Assembly (NCBI GenBank): GCA_002842195.1
Contig: PHCL01000041.1
Span: 1 to 8,304 of the forward strand
From: Betaproteobacteria bacterium HGW-Betaproteobacteria-20
Lineage (GTDB): Bacteria; Pseudomonadota; Gammaproteobacteria; Burkholderiales; Methylophilaceae
DNA: 8,304 nucleotides
Reading direction: 5' to 3'
This document shows positions 1 through 6,270 of this stretch, piece after piece. The notes beneath the pieces were generated by a model, which was not told the origin of the DNA, ran no database searches, and worked only from the letters and a program-made list of their open reading frames with translations. Every line of letters begins with the position of its first letter. Positions within the stretch are counted from its first letter, which is position 1. The position numbers and the translations under genes are program-made.

Positions 1-119
1 GTAATGGCGTATACAAGCGCGTCTAACACCGCACCGCGATTACCGCCCGAAAAGAAAAAGTCTGTATTCGGGGTGATTTTGAATGGCGGCTCTTTTAAGC
101 CAAAGTGTGGATAATACAA
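1..119 (-). CDS. ExeA/MshM-type secretion AAA ATPase, N-terminal fragment
   Basis: Only the first 39 codons are in the window; the gene runs off the left edge. The reading starts with a TTG at 119-117 and gives MYYPHFGLKEPPF, then a TDFFF segment and the start of a helix with NRGAVLDALVYAI. This matches the N-terminus of the ExeA/GspA family of general secretion ATPases (also MshM), whose members begin MY-x-x-HFGLKE-PF and continue to a Walker A a few residues beyond this edge. In the family these inner-membrane-associated ATPases help assemble secretins or pili across peptidoglycan. The frame stays open back to a stop at 182-180, but no ATG, GTG or other TTG occurs in it, so TTG is the only conventional start. 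The Shine-Dalgarno is poor (an A-rich run). It begins 32 bp after the response-regulator stop and is probably co-transcribed with it. Family call fairly sure; exact subfamily not. Confidence 0.75.
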   Translation of the reverse strand, partial: MYYPHFGLKEPPFKITPNTDFFFSGGNRGAVLDALVYAI

Positions 120-151
120 ATTTTTTTCGCTATATGTATTGGTGCAATGGT

Positions 152-1585
152 CTAGTTTTCGCCTGTTGTACTCATGCGACTATACAAAGTGGTGCGATTT
201 ACATTCAGCAATTTTGCAGCTTGACTTAAATTACCATGCGTCATTTGCATTGCTGCTTCAATATAGGCTTTTTCCCAAGTTTTAAGCACTTCGTCCAAGC
301 TCACATTGGCTTGGCGTTGCAGGTGACGCTGTGCTTGTGCCATCAAGCTCGATTCGTCATTAAAATTTATCGACTCAGAATTTGACCCTGTTGACTCGGG
401 TTCAGATAAATCAAACTCGGCAACCAGATCTTTAGCTTTGATTGTTTTTCCTGCATATTTTGCGATTAAACGAATAACGATATTTCTAAGCTCCCGCACA
501 TTCCCTGGAAACTTGTAATCCAGCCAACATGCCTGTGCCGCTTCATCCAAAACAAACGGCGCTTGTCCAATTTGCTTAGCGTAAAATTCAGTGAAATGAT
601 TGCGCAACAACTGCTTGTCTTCAGCTAAATCACGTAGTGGCGGCACATGCACGGCAAATACGCTTAAACGGTGATATAAATCAGACCTGAACTTGCCTGC
701 ACGCACTTCTGCACGTAAATCACGATTAGTCGCCGCCACAATGCGTGCCTGACTTTTACGCGTTTGCGTTTCGCCTATACGCTGGTATTCACCATTTTCT
801 AACACCCGCAGCAACTTGGCTTGAAGCTCGAGTGGCAATTCGCCAATTTCATCCAAAAATAACGTGCCTTCACTTGCATCTTCAAAATAACCGGCATGCG
901 CCGCAACAGCACCAGTAAATGCGCCTTTAGTATGGCCAAATAGTATAGATTCAGCCAATAATGGAGAAATTGCCGCGCAATTAATTGATAAATAAGGCTG
1001 TAAAACACGCTTGCTTGCATAATGAAAACTACCGGCAACCAACTCTTTGCCGCTACCCGACTCACCTTCAATCAAAACTGGGAATGGCGAGTCTGCAAAC
1101 TGTGTAATTTGCATGCGCAAGGCTTGCATAGGCAGACTATCGCCGAGTAAGCCATCATATTTTTGCTCGGCTTTTATCTCATTCAGCTCAACATCCTGCA
1201 CTTTGAGCGACTTTAACAACATGTCTTTTAATTTTTCAACATCGCAAGGCTTGGCAATAAAATCTACCGCACCCAACGATAGCGCACGTTTCACGTTTGC
1301 ATCGTCGCTTTGGCCGGACAGCACATGTATTTTGATGGTAGGAGAATGTGCCAACAACGCACTGATGACCTTAAAACCTTCTTCAGGCGTGTGTGGCGAT
1401 GGCGGTAAACCTAAGTCAACCAAAGCCAAAGCTGGCGGCTCATCCCGTTGCAGCAACAAACTTTTCAACTGCGCATGCGATTCAGCTACACATACTTCAA
1501 AATGTTTACTTAATACAAAATGTAACGTATCCGTAATTAAAGGATCATCATCAATAATCATTAAAACAGGACGAAGTGCCGCCAT
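152..1585 (-). CDS. Sigma-54-dependent response regulator (NtrC family)
   Basis: 477-residue transcription activator with the three standard domains. The receiver covers about residues 5-125, with the acidic pocket D12-D13, phospho-acceptor D57 in LVDLG, S90 and K112 in AKP. The AAA+ domain (about 145-375) has Walker A GESGSGKE at 174-181, the sigma-54 contact loop GAFTGA at 221-226, Walker B GTLFLDEIGE at 240-249 and a FPGNVREL segment. A Fis-type helix-turn-helix closes the protein (about 452-471, NLSQAAKLLNVNRTTLYSR). All key catalytic residues are intact, so it should be a working activator. The ATG at 1585 is preferred over the adjacent TTG at 1588 because AAAGG lies 8 nt before it. No histidine kinase gene is visible. 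It resembles PrsR-like and pilus/secretion regulators, but which one cannot be settled here. The likely target is the sigma-54 promoter at 3519-3505. Confidence 0.95.
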   Translation of the reverse strand: MAALRPVLMIIDDDPLITDTLHFVLSKHFEVCVAESHAQLKSLLLQRDEPPALALVDLGLPPSPHTPEEGFKVISALLAHSPTIKIHVLSGQSDDANVKRALSLGAVDFIAKPCDVEKLKDMLLKSLKVQDVELNEIKAEQKYDGLLGDSLPMQALRMQITQFADSPFPVLIEGESGSGKELVAGSFHYASKRVLQPYLSINCAAISPLLAESILFGHTKGAFTGAVAAHAGYFEDASEGTLFLDEIGELPLELQAKLLRVLENGEYQRIGETQTRKSQARIVAATNRDLRAEVRAGKFRSDLYHRLSVFAVHVPPLRDLAEDKQLLRNHFTEFYAKQIGQAPFVLDEAAQACWLDYKFPGNVRELRNIVIRLIAKYAGKTIKAKDLVAEFDLSEPESTGSNSESINFNDESSLMAQAQRHLQRQANVSLDEVLKTWEKAYIEAAMQMTHGNLSQAAKLLNVNRTTLYSRMSTTGEN

Positions 1586-1631
1586 CAACTATACCTTTAC
1601 ATGAAATTTAACAACTACAACAATCAACGCT

Positions 1632-1660
1632 ACTATAGCCTTAAAGACTTTTGGTATCAA
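1632..1660 (-). promoter_or_regulatory. Sigma-70-type promoter for the response regulator
   Basis: On the minus strand TTGATA (1660-1655) and TATAGT (1637-1632) are separated by exactly 17 bp. Transcription would begin near 1625 and give a leader of about 40 nt before the ATG at 1585. This would let the regulator be made independently of the upstream FimV-like gene. The rest of the 152-bp gap between the two genes shows no terminator hairpin, so read-through is also possible. Confidence 0.55.
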
Positions 1661-1737
1661 TTATTTGCTGTAGGAATTTCAAAGTTTACGACTGCCGGAT
1701 GGCGAATATGTCTGGATATAGTGAAATAAAAGCAACT

Positions 1738-3282
1738 TTAGTCATCAAGTGCCAATTTTGAACGCGCGTCTAATATGTCACGTAACAGCATAATTTCCTG
1801 AAATACTTCAGTGCCGAACCCAATGCGTTCAGTGCTTCGGTTGTCCATTAGCAGCTGGTCTAAATAGGCTTTTGTTTCAGGCATATCGTCCGATACCTTT
1901 CCCTCAGCAAGCCAAAGCTTGGTTAATTTTTCAATAATATGGGGAAACTCATCTAAACTTGTTGCAACCTCTATAGGCGCCAGTGTGGCTTCCCACTGTG
2001 GCATCATAACGTTAAAGTTTTCATGCAAGTGTTGTGCATTCTCCAGGAAATCTTCTTTTTGATTGCTATCCCGATAAATGTTTAATAAACAAAACCAAAG
2101 ATGTAAAGTTGCTTTAGGCGTTTCCTGAATTTGTGTTCTTAACAGCGCAATCGCTTCCTTCAGGCGATTTAAGTTGATGTAAATTTTGGCTTTTTCCAGC
2201 GCCAATTCAATTTCTTCTTTCTTTTTTAAATCAACAATATGCGCTGATTCCAAGCCAGGCATGCTTCCGGAAAACTCTTCTTGAGCTACAGATGTAACTA
2301 TCGCCGACTCTTCGATAACAGGCTGTTCTGCCGAAGTATCATTTTTAGTCATGGCTGGTTTTTTAGCGGCTTTTGATTTAACAGCAGTCGCCGAATTAAA
2401 GCTTTTCATTTTCCTGAAAACACATAAACCCAAGAATATGCTAAGCGCTAAAACTAATAACAAAATCGACGCCCATAGATACCATAAAATGGATTCTGGC
2501 GCCTGTGCGCGAGGCGGAGTGGCTTTTATTGGCGTGAATATTGGTGCAACTGCTTGCGTAGCTTCGGTGGTATGATTTTTTGTAAGTGTATCTGCAGGCA
2601 ATTTGTTTTGTGTGTGTAGCTCTTTGCTTTGCTTGATAAGCTTATTTTTTGCTTCAACCATTGCCAAGGCGCGGTCCATAATGCTTAACAATTCAGATTT
2701 AAGCACTGCAAATTTTTGCTGTAAGTTTGCTAATTTGCTATTGAGCTTTTCCAACTCCAATTTAAAATGCGCATTTTTTTTCACCAAGTCATCATAAATT
2801 TCCTGTATTTTCGCGCTAATTTCAAATTTTGCATCATTTTGTAAATCATAATTTTCACGCAAAATCGGCTTCAAACGATAGTTGCTGATTTTATTTTTTA
2901 ATGGCGCATGTTTAATACGATCGCTATGCTTTGCTAAGGATCTGATATTCGGAATAATGATTAAATTAGACTGGTCCGAAGTAGATGTTGCGTTAAGGCT
3001 GGGATGAATTTTGTGACTTAACTGCAATGTTTTCACAGTAAATCGCTGCTGCATTATTTTATTTTTTGGATAAAATAATGCCGCTAAATCCGCAACACTT
3101 TCACCTGGTAATACTGGCCACAGCATAGTGTTATTATTTGCAACTCCCTCGTCTGATTGCTCAAATGAAAGTAACAAACTTTCATTTGATGCAGAGGCTT
3201 CTTGGTCTGCAGTTTGCGCTAACAGAAAATTACTCTGAAAAGCAATCAGCACAATAAACACAAAATTTTGATAGCGTCGCAC
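1738..3282 (-). CDS. FimV/HubP-like inner-membrane protein with LysM-like and TPR domains
   Basis: 514 residues from the chosen GTG. Order of parts: signal peptide 1-22 (RR, a hydrophobic run, then LLA|QT); LysM-like peptidoglycan-binding segment about 55-117 (WPVLPGESVADLAALFYPKN, ending in LIIIPN); charged coiled coil about 145-225; Pro/Ala linker; transmembrane helix about 264-289; cytoplasmic part with a TPR-like repeat about 356-430 (ALEKAKIYINLNRLKEAIALL) and a conserved-looking MMPQW stretch. This is the FimV/HubP layout of polar or pilus assembly scaffolds, though shorter than Pseudomonas FimV. Start: the frame is open to a TTG at 3372 and has an ATG at 3345, but neither has a good ribosome site and both would bury the signal peptide about 30 residues in. 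The GTG at 3282 has AGG 7 nt upstream and puts the signal peptide at the N-terminus. Family call is by architecture. Confidence 0.8.
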   Translation of the reverse strand: MRRYQNFVFIVLIAFQSNFLLAQTADQEASASNESLLLSFEQSDEGVANNNTMLWPVLPGESVADLAALFYPKNKIMQQRFTVKTLQLSHKIHPSLNATSTSDQSNLIIIPNIRSLAKHSDRIKHAPLKNKISNYRLKPILRENYDLQNDAKFEISAKIQEIYDDLVKKNAHFKLELEKLNSKLANLQQKFAVLKSELLSIMDRALAMVEAKNKLIKQSKELHTQNKLPADTLTKNHTTEATQAVAPIFTPIKATPPRAQAPESILWYLWASILLLVLALSIFLGLCVFRKMKSFNSATAVKSKAAKKPAMTKNDTSAEQPVIEESAIVTSVAQEEFSGSMPGLESAHIVDLKKKEEIELALEKAKIYINLNRLKEAIALLRTQIQETPKATLHLWFCLLNIYRDSNQKEDFLENAQHLHENFNVMMPQWEATLAPIEVATSLDEFPHIIEKLTKLWLAEGKVSDDMPETKAYLDQLLMDNRSTERIGFGTEVFQEIMLLRDILDARSKLALDD

Positions 3283-3292
3283 GATATAACCT
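3280..3292 (-). promoter_or_regulatory. Ribosome binding site and GTG start of the FimV-like gene
   Basis: Minus strand reads ACAGGTTATATC then GTG: AGG at 3292-3290, 7-nt spacer, start codon at 3282-3280. This site decides the start, because the longer alternatives (TTG 3372, ATG 3345) lack comparable Shine-Dalgarno sequences and would precede the signal peptide with about 30 or 21 polar residues. Confidence 0.6.
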
Positions 3293-3307
3293 GTATGGGT
3301 AATTTGA

Positions 3308-3475
3308 CTATAAACTCTGATAAATTTTATCGAGCTGCATTTCATCAACTGCAACCGAGTTATATTCAGCAATTTTTACATCATGTCTTTGAGTAATCAT
3401 TGCATAGCGCTGACTTGCGCTGAATATGAAATCTTGTTGCGATTCTTTGTTAAGTAGGTATGGCATTGCATTCAT
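3308..3475 (-). CDS. Possible small leader ORF before the FimV-like gene
   Basis: A 55-codon reading frame from an ATG at 3475 to TAG at 3308, stopping 25 bp before the GTG of the FimV-like gene. It lies fully inside the predicted sigma-54 transcript, which should begin near 3494. The frame is actually open much further (back to 3649, 114 codons), but upstream of 3475 the only start is a TTG at 3520, within the -24 element itself and upstream of the expected transcription start. The product is not recognised; it is mixed polar with no membrane segment or clear motif, and the ribosome site is poor. It could be a translated leader, a decayed older gene, or chance. The close spacing would allow translational coupling if it is real. 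Confidence 0.25.
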   Translation of the reverse strand: MNAMPYLLNKESQQDFIFSASQRYAMITQRHDVKIAEYNSVAVDEMQLDKIYQSL

Positions 3476-3504
3476 TTCAAAGTGGTTATCATGATGAATA
3501 AAAG

Positions 3505-3519
3505 GCAATGAGTGTGCCA
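3505..3519 (-). promoter_or_regulatory. Consensus sigma-54 (-24/-12) promoter
   Basis: Minus strand reads TGGCAC-ACTCA-TTGC: TGGCAC at 3519-3514 and TTGC at 3508-3505. The invariant GG (3518-3517) and GC (3506-3505) are separated by exactly 10 bp, as RpoN requires. All ten consensus positions of the two boxes match. Start of transcription would be near 3494, with a leader of about 210 nt before the FimV-like GTG. A GAFTGA-containing activator is encoded just downstream, which is the partner such a promoter needs. Confidence 0.8.
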
Positions 3520-3603
3520 ATAATTTTTCAGATAGAAATAAATTTAACCTATTGATTATAAAAGGATAATATATTTCAATAAAATTGAATGCTTTGCTTT
3601 TTG

Positions 3604-3641
3604 TTGTGTAGTCAGCACAAAGTGTTGAAATTTCGTCAATA
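3604..3641 (-). promoter_or_regulatory. Candidate activator binding region upstream of the sigma-54 promoter
   Basis: About 85-120 bp upstream of the -24 box, where NtrC-type activators usually bind, there are two imperfect dyads: TTGTG-N7-CACAA (3604-3620) and TTGA-N7-TCAA (3626-3640), the latter containing the palindrome GAAATTTC. They do not share one clear consensus, so this is only a positional suggestion. AT-rich DNA produces such dyads by chance. Confidence 0.2.
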
Positions 3642-3660
3642 ATTGTTGTTTAAATTCCAA

Positions 3661-3898
3661 CAGTTATATCATTACAACTAGGCAGATATGGCGCTTGGGG
3701 GGCGAATCTGGGTAGTACAGATTCTAGAATAGGGAAGAATGATAGTGGTGATGGTCAGAGATAAACCATTAAAAACCATATGACCGTTAACGGCTAATAT
3801 AAAACGAAGCGCCTGAGATAGCGCCTACATACACTAAGAAATCAAATCATCACTATCTTTAAAAACTGATGTGTCAATAAATTTGATATTTAGCTAAC
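3661..3898. other. Intergenic stretch without recognised gene
   Basis: No convincing gene, promoter or terminator is seen between the upstream edge of the FimV-like control region and the small membrane protein. The only structured element noted is a perfect 10-bp palindrome, CCGTTAACGG, at 3784-3793. A direct repeat of AGCGCCT occurs around 3819-3835. No T-rich terminator follows either. Confidence 0.5.
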
Positions 3899-4099
3899 TC
3901 AGTAGCTAGTGTCAAACTCAGTGTAACGACCAGAGTCAGCATCAGCATGATTTTTTGTCTTAACTAGCAAAACCGCTAAACCAACAAGGATAGTGACTAC
4001 AGCTAGAGTGGTAATAACCGGATAGTCATTCGCCAATTGGCTTACTTTCTGTCTAGCAGTTGATTTGGTCTTATGTAACAGGATATTAGGCTTATTCAT
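3899..4099 (-). CDS. Small single-pass membrane protein
   Basis: 66 residues from ATG 4099 to TGA 3899. The N-terminal ~27 residues are basic and polar (two Lys-rich stretches, TARQKVSQLAND). One hydrophobic helix follows at about 28-46 (ITTLAVVTILVGLAVLLVK), then a polar tail ending in Tyr. The outline recalls small ElaB/YqjD/DUF883-type inner-membrane proteins, which also have a polar helix before a C-terminal membrane span, but I cannot assign the family. The ribosome site is weak (GG about 8 nt before the ATG). An extended -10 (TGATATACA, 4122-4114) would give a leader of only about 8 nt; a consensus TTGACA at 4147-4142 is too far from it (22 bp). It lies 74 bp downstream of tRNA-His, so read-through from the tRNA operon is possible. 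Confidence 0.6.
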   Translation of the reverse strand: MNKPNILLHKTKSTARQKVSQLANDYPVITTLAVVTILVGLAVLLVKTKNHADADSGRYTEFDTSY

Positions 4100-4173
4100 T
4101 TAATTTACCATTTTGTATATCAGGCAACGGCCAGATATACATGTCAATTAAGTTTAAGGAAGTACAAATTTGA

Positions 4174-4250
4174 TGGGGTGGCTGATGGGGCTCGAACCCA
4201 CGACAACAGGAATCACAATCCTGGACTCTACCAACTGAGCTACAGCCACC
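4174..4250 (-). tRNA. tRNA-His (anticodon GTG)
   Basis: Full cloverleaf on the minus strand: acceptor GTGGCTG (4249-4243) pairs with CAGCCAC (4184-4178). The extra G-1 typical of tRNA-His (4250) faces C73 (4177), and CCA is encoded at 4176-4174. The anticodon loop TTGTGAT sits on stem CAGGA/TCCTG and reads His. The T arm is GTGGG-TTCGAGC-CCCAT. Last gene of the cluster; 18 bp separate it from tRNA-Arg. No terminator hairpin is visible downstream. Confidence 0.97.
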
Positions 4251-4268
4251 ATAGAGACTTTAACAAAC

Positions 4269-4345
4269 TGGTCTGCCCGACAGGAATCGAACCTGTAACC
4301 CCCAGCTTAGAAGGCTGGTGCTCTATCCGGTTGAGCTACGGGCAG
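4269..4345 (-). tRNA. tRNA-Arg (anticodon TCT)
   Basis: Acceptor CTGCCCG (4345-4339) pairs with CGGGCAG (4279-4273), discriminator A, and CCA encoded at 4271-4269. Anticodon stem CCAGC/GCTGG with loop CTTCTAA gives TCT, reading AGA/AGG. T arm ACAGG-TTCGATT-CCTGT. Middle gene of the cluster. Confidence 0.97.
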
Positions 4346-4403
4346 ATTATGATTACAAGGGTTACACTAACAATATAATGTAAATTATCGGGCTGACTTT
4401 ACC

Positions 4404-4439
4404 TTAAATTGTTGAATATTTTCATATTCAACAATTTAA
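4404..4439. repeat. Perfect 16-bp inverted repeat between two tRNA genes
   Basis: Arms TTAAATTGTTGAATAT (4404-4419) and its exact reverse complement (4424-4439) flank a 4-nt loop. The stem has only two G:C pairs and is not followed by a clear U tract on the minus strand, so it is not a standard intrinsic terminator. It lies in the transcribed spacer between tRNA-Pro (5') and tRNA-Arg (3'), where it could act as a processing or pausing structure. Confidence 0.8.
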
Positions 4440-4445
4440 AAGATT

Positions 4446-4522
4446 TGGTCGGCGTGGAGAGATTCGAACTCCCGACATCCTGCTCCCAAAGCAGGCGCGC
4501 TACCAGGCTACGCTACACGCCG
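4446..4522 (-). tRNA. tRNA-Pro (anticodon TGG)
   Basis: Acceptor CGGCGTG (4522-4516) pairs with CACGCCG (4456-4450), discriminator A, and CCA encoded at 4448-4446. Anticodon stem CCTGC/GCAGG with loop TTTGGGA gives TGG. T arm CGGGAG/TTCGAAT/CTCTCC region is normal. First gene of the Pro-Arg-His cluster; the gammaproteobacterial argX-hisR-leuT-proM operon carries the same kinds of tRNA in another order. Confidence 0.97.
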
Positions 4523-4531
4523 AAGGGCAGA

Positions 4532-4560
4532 AATATACTTGAAACCAAGCGATAGGTCAA
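4532..4560 (-). promoter_or_regulatory. Sigma-70 promoter of the tRNA cluster
   Basis: Minus strand TTGACC (4560-4555), 17-bp spacer, TATATT (4537-4532). Only 9 bp lie between the -10 box and the mature 5' end of tRNA-Pro, so the 5' leader is just a few nucleotides. The sequence just after the -10 (TCTGCCC) is GC-rich, as is usual for stable-RNA promoters under stringent control. Confidence 0.7.
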
Positions 4561-4623
4561 TTCTAATATGTTAAAATATTGCATTATTTTTAATATTTAT
4601 AGCCATTAAGCGCACACAACCCA

Positions 4624-5481
4624 ATGACAGCTCAAATAATAAACGGTAAAGCCATTGCCGAAGACCTTTTAAACTCCATTAAAACACGCATCAGTAGCCG
4701 CCTTCAGGCCAAAAAACGCGCGCCTGGCCTCGCCGTTATATTAGTCGGTGGCGACCCTGCCTCGACTATTTACGTGCGTAATAAGCGTTTGGCTTGTGAA
4801 AAAGTGGGGATTATTTCTAGCGCTTATGACTTACCTGCCACCACTACTGAAGCTGAATTGCTGGCGCTGATTGAAAAATTGAATCGGGACGACAGCATCG
4901 ACGGCATTCTTGTGCAATCGCCATTGCCACCGCAGATTAAAGATGAACACATCATAGAGTGTATCAGCCCGAACAAAGATGTTGACGGGTTTCACCCTTA
5001 TAATATTGGCCGATTGGCCGTGCGCCAACCCACATTACGCTCTTGCACACCGTTTGGCGTAATTAAGATGCTTGAGGCTTCAAACATTTCGCTGATGGGT
5101 TTAGATGCTGTCGTTGTAGGTGTTTCTAACCACGTTGGCCGCCCCATGGCGCTAGAGCTACTTCTGGCAGGTTGCACTGTCACCAGTTGTCATCGTCATA
5201 CCAAAGATTTGGCTAAAATAGTATCTAACGCAGATTTGGTGGTTGCGGCGGCGGGCAAAGCTGGGCTGATACAAGGCGCCTGGATTAAACCTGGCGCGAT
5301 TGTCATTGACATTGGCATCAATCGCTTACCTAATGGCAGCCTTGTGGGCGACGTTGATTTTAAAGCCGCTAAAGAACGTGCTGCTTTCATTACACCAGTG
5401 CCAGGCGGCGTGGGCCCGATGACGGTCGCCACACTGATGGAAAATACCTTATTAGCGCTAGAGCTTCACGAAGCCAAATAA
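4624..5481 (+). CDS. folD: Bifunctional methylene-THF dehydrogenase / methenyl-THF cyclohydrolase
   Basis: 285 residues, the normal FolD length. Cytosolic enzyme that converts 5,10-methylene-tetrahydrofolate to 5,10-methenyl- and then 10-formyl-tetrahydrofolate with NADP; in methylotrophs it is also part of C1 interconversion. Catalytic residues are in their usual places: Tyr50 and Lys54 in IYVRNK, Gln98 in ILVQSPLPP, Asp121 in KDVDGFHP. The Rossmann part has [12 protein letters not shown] (about 162-173) and the C-terminal signature [11 protein letters not shown] (about 259-269). ATG at 4624 fits the family start (M-A-x-I-I-x-GK). No strong Shine-Dalgarno is seen, and no convincing promoter stands out in the AT-rich 100 bp shared divergently with the tRNA promoter. 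A dksA-like gene follows after 130 bp with its own putative promoter. Confidence 0.98.
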   Translation: MTAQIINGKAIAEDLLNSIKTRISSRLQAKKRAPGLAVILVGGDPASTIYVRNKRLACEKVGIISSAYDLPATTTEAELLALIEKLNRDDSIDGILVQSPLPPQIKDEHIIECISPNKDVDGFHPYNIGRLAVRQPTLRSCTPFGVIKMLEASNISLMGLDAVVVGVSNHVGRPMALELLLAGCTVTSCHRHTKDLAKIVSNADLVVAAAGKAGLIQGAWIKPGAIVIDIGINRLPNGSLVGDVDFKAAKERAAFITPVPGGVGPMTVATLMENTLLALELHEAK

Positions 5482-5518
5482 GCGAATCCGCTAGAAAATT
5501 CAGGCAATTACACATATT

Positions 5519-5548
5519 TTGCATCAAAGTTATATTTAGGTGTACACT
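5519..5548 (+). promoter_or_regulatory. Candidate promoter for the DksA-family gene
   Basis: TTGCAT (5519-5524), 18-bp spacer, TACACT (5543-5548), with transcription expected near 5555 and a leader of about 57 nt. Both boxes are one or two bases off consensus. The -10 is embedded in the palindrome GTGTACAC. No terminator separates it from folD, so read-through may also contribute. Confidence 0.4.
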
Positions 5549-5611
5549 CACGCGCTAAATTTATAACACGCATAATTATTAAGTAACACTTTTAAGTTTC
5601 TGAGGCATACC

Positions 5612-6034
5612 ATGGCAGATGTTATTAATAAACAATTTACCCCTTATCAGCCTAAACCTGATGAGCAATACATGAGCAAACCGCAGCTTAATCATTTTCG
5701 TAAGATTTTGAATAACTGGAAAGAAGACCTAAGTCACGAGCTTGACCGCACGGTACATACCATGCAAGATGAAGTGACCATGTTTGCCGACCCAAACGAC
5801 CGTGCCAGCCAGGAAACTGACATGACTTTAGAGCTGCGCAACCGCGACCGCGAACGCAAACTCATTAAAAAAATTGATGAAACTTTACGTGATATTGATA
5901 ACGGCGATTATGGCTATTGCGAAGGCTGCGGTATTGAAATTGGCCTAAAACGCTTAGAAGCTAGACCAACCGCAACTTTGTGCATAGACTGCAAAACGCT
6001 GGATGAAATGCGCGAGAAGCAAGTAGCCAAGTAA
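5612..6034 (+). CDS. dksA: DksA-family RNA polymerase-binding transcription factor
   Basis: 140 residues (Escherichia coli DksA has 151). DksA sits in the RNA polymerase secondary channel and, with ppGpp, reshapes transcription of rRNA, tRNA and amino-acid genes. Visible parts: a long coiled coil (about 25-95) whose tip has the functional DxxDxA motif, D60-P-N-D63-R-A; and a four-cysteine zinc finger, Cys103, Cys106, Cys124, Cys127. A basic helix follows. All key positions are present, so it is a full DksA rather than a finger-less or Cys-poor relative. ATG at 5612 is supported by GAGG 7 nt upstream. A strong terminator follows 26 bp after the stop. Confidence 0.93.
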   Translation: MADVINKQFTPYQPKPDEQYMSKPQLNHFRKILNNWKEDLSHELDRTVHTMQDEVTMFADPNDRASQETDMTLELRNRDRERKLIKKIDETLRDIDNGDYGYCEGCGIEIGLKRLEARPTATLCIDCKTLDEMREKQVAK

Positions 6035-6060
6035 GCAACAAAAATATTTAACGCACAACC

Positions 6061-6096
6061 ACAATAAAAAGCCCGATTTTTCGGGCTTTTTATTGT
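6061..6096. terminator. Bidirectional intrinsic terminator after dksA
   Basis: Perfect 16-bp inverted repeat: arm ACAATAAAAAGCCCGA (6061-6076), loop TTTT, exact reverse complement at 6081-6096. The GC core (GCCCGA/TCGGGC) is bordered by A5 and T5 runs, so it can stop transcription from both sides. It ends dksA and would also end any minus-strand transcript from 6097 on. Confidence 0.92.
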
Positions 6097-6245
6097 CAAA
6101 ACTCTGGCTGAAAATATCCATCTCCGGTTGTCGCCATTACCTTTAATACACCATCGCTAATGTGCATATTTAACATGGATTCAATAGCGCTGGTCTGCGA
6201 GCCTTTCTGATAGCGCCTCTCAGGGCAGTGTTTTTTCTCATGCAT
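6096..6245 (-). CDS. Possible small hypothetical ORF
   Basis: 49 codons from an ATG at 6245 to TGA at 6096-6098, whose last bases touch the bidirectional terminator. The frame is open further back to a TTG at 6293, but that extension reads through the transposon-like end at 6271-6291 and is unlikely to be original. The product has a basic start (HEKKHCPERR) and a C-terminal half with LNMHISDGVLKVMATTGDGYF. I do not recognise it and see no ribosome site. The coding-like composition and the stop placed right at a terminator argue for a remnant of a real gene cut at its 5' side; chance cannot be excluded. Confidence 0.3.
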   Translation of the reverse strand: MHEKKHCPERRYQKGSQTSAIESMLNMHISDGVLKVMATTGDGYFQPEF

Positions 6246-6270
6246 TTTTTTGAGGGTTTTTTTAATATTT

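Noticed and set aside
799..1604. Long frames on both strands within the response-regulator gene
   Set aside because: They overlap a gene whose domains and catalytic motifs are complete, and their translations lack recognisable motifs.
2351..2797. Two plus-strand frames inside the FimV-like gene
   Set aside because: Antisense to a gene with clear signal peptide, coiled coil, membrane helix and TPR; no ribosome sites.
3688..3704. Plus-strand GG-N10-GC resembling a second sigma-54 site
   Set aside because: The -12 box lacks TTGC and no plus-strand gene follows.
3820..3835. GATAGCGCCT occurring here and again near 6209
   Set aside because: A single shared 10-mer with no flanking similarity; no evidence of a repeat family, and no CRISPR-like array anywhere in the window.
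4178..4378. 66-codon plus-strand frame
   Set aside because: It is the antisense of tRNA-His and tRNA-Arg; such translated tRNA complements are a common false call.
4574..4598. AAATATT...AATATTT dyad upstream of folD
   Set aside because: Seven AT-only pairs in very AT-rich DNA are expected by chance.
4831..5432. Minus-strand frames within folD
   Set aside because: Shadows of an intact, highly conserved enzyme gene.
5914..6099. Minus-strand frame over the 3' end of dksA and its terminator
   Set aside because: It crosses a strong terminator and is antisense to the zinc-finger region.
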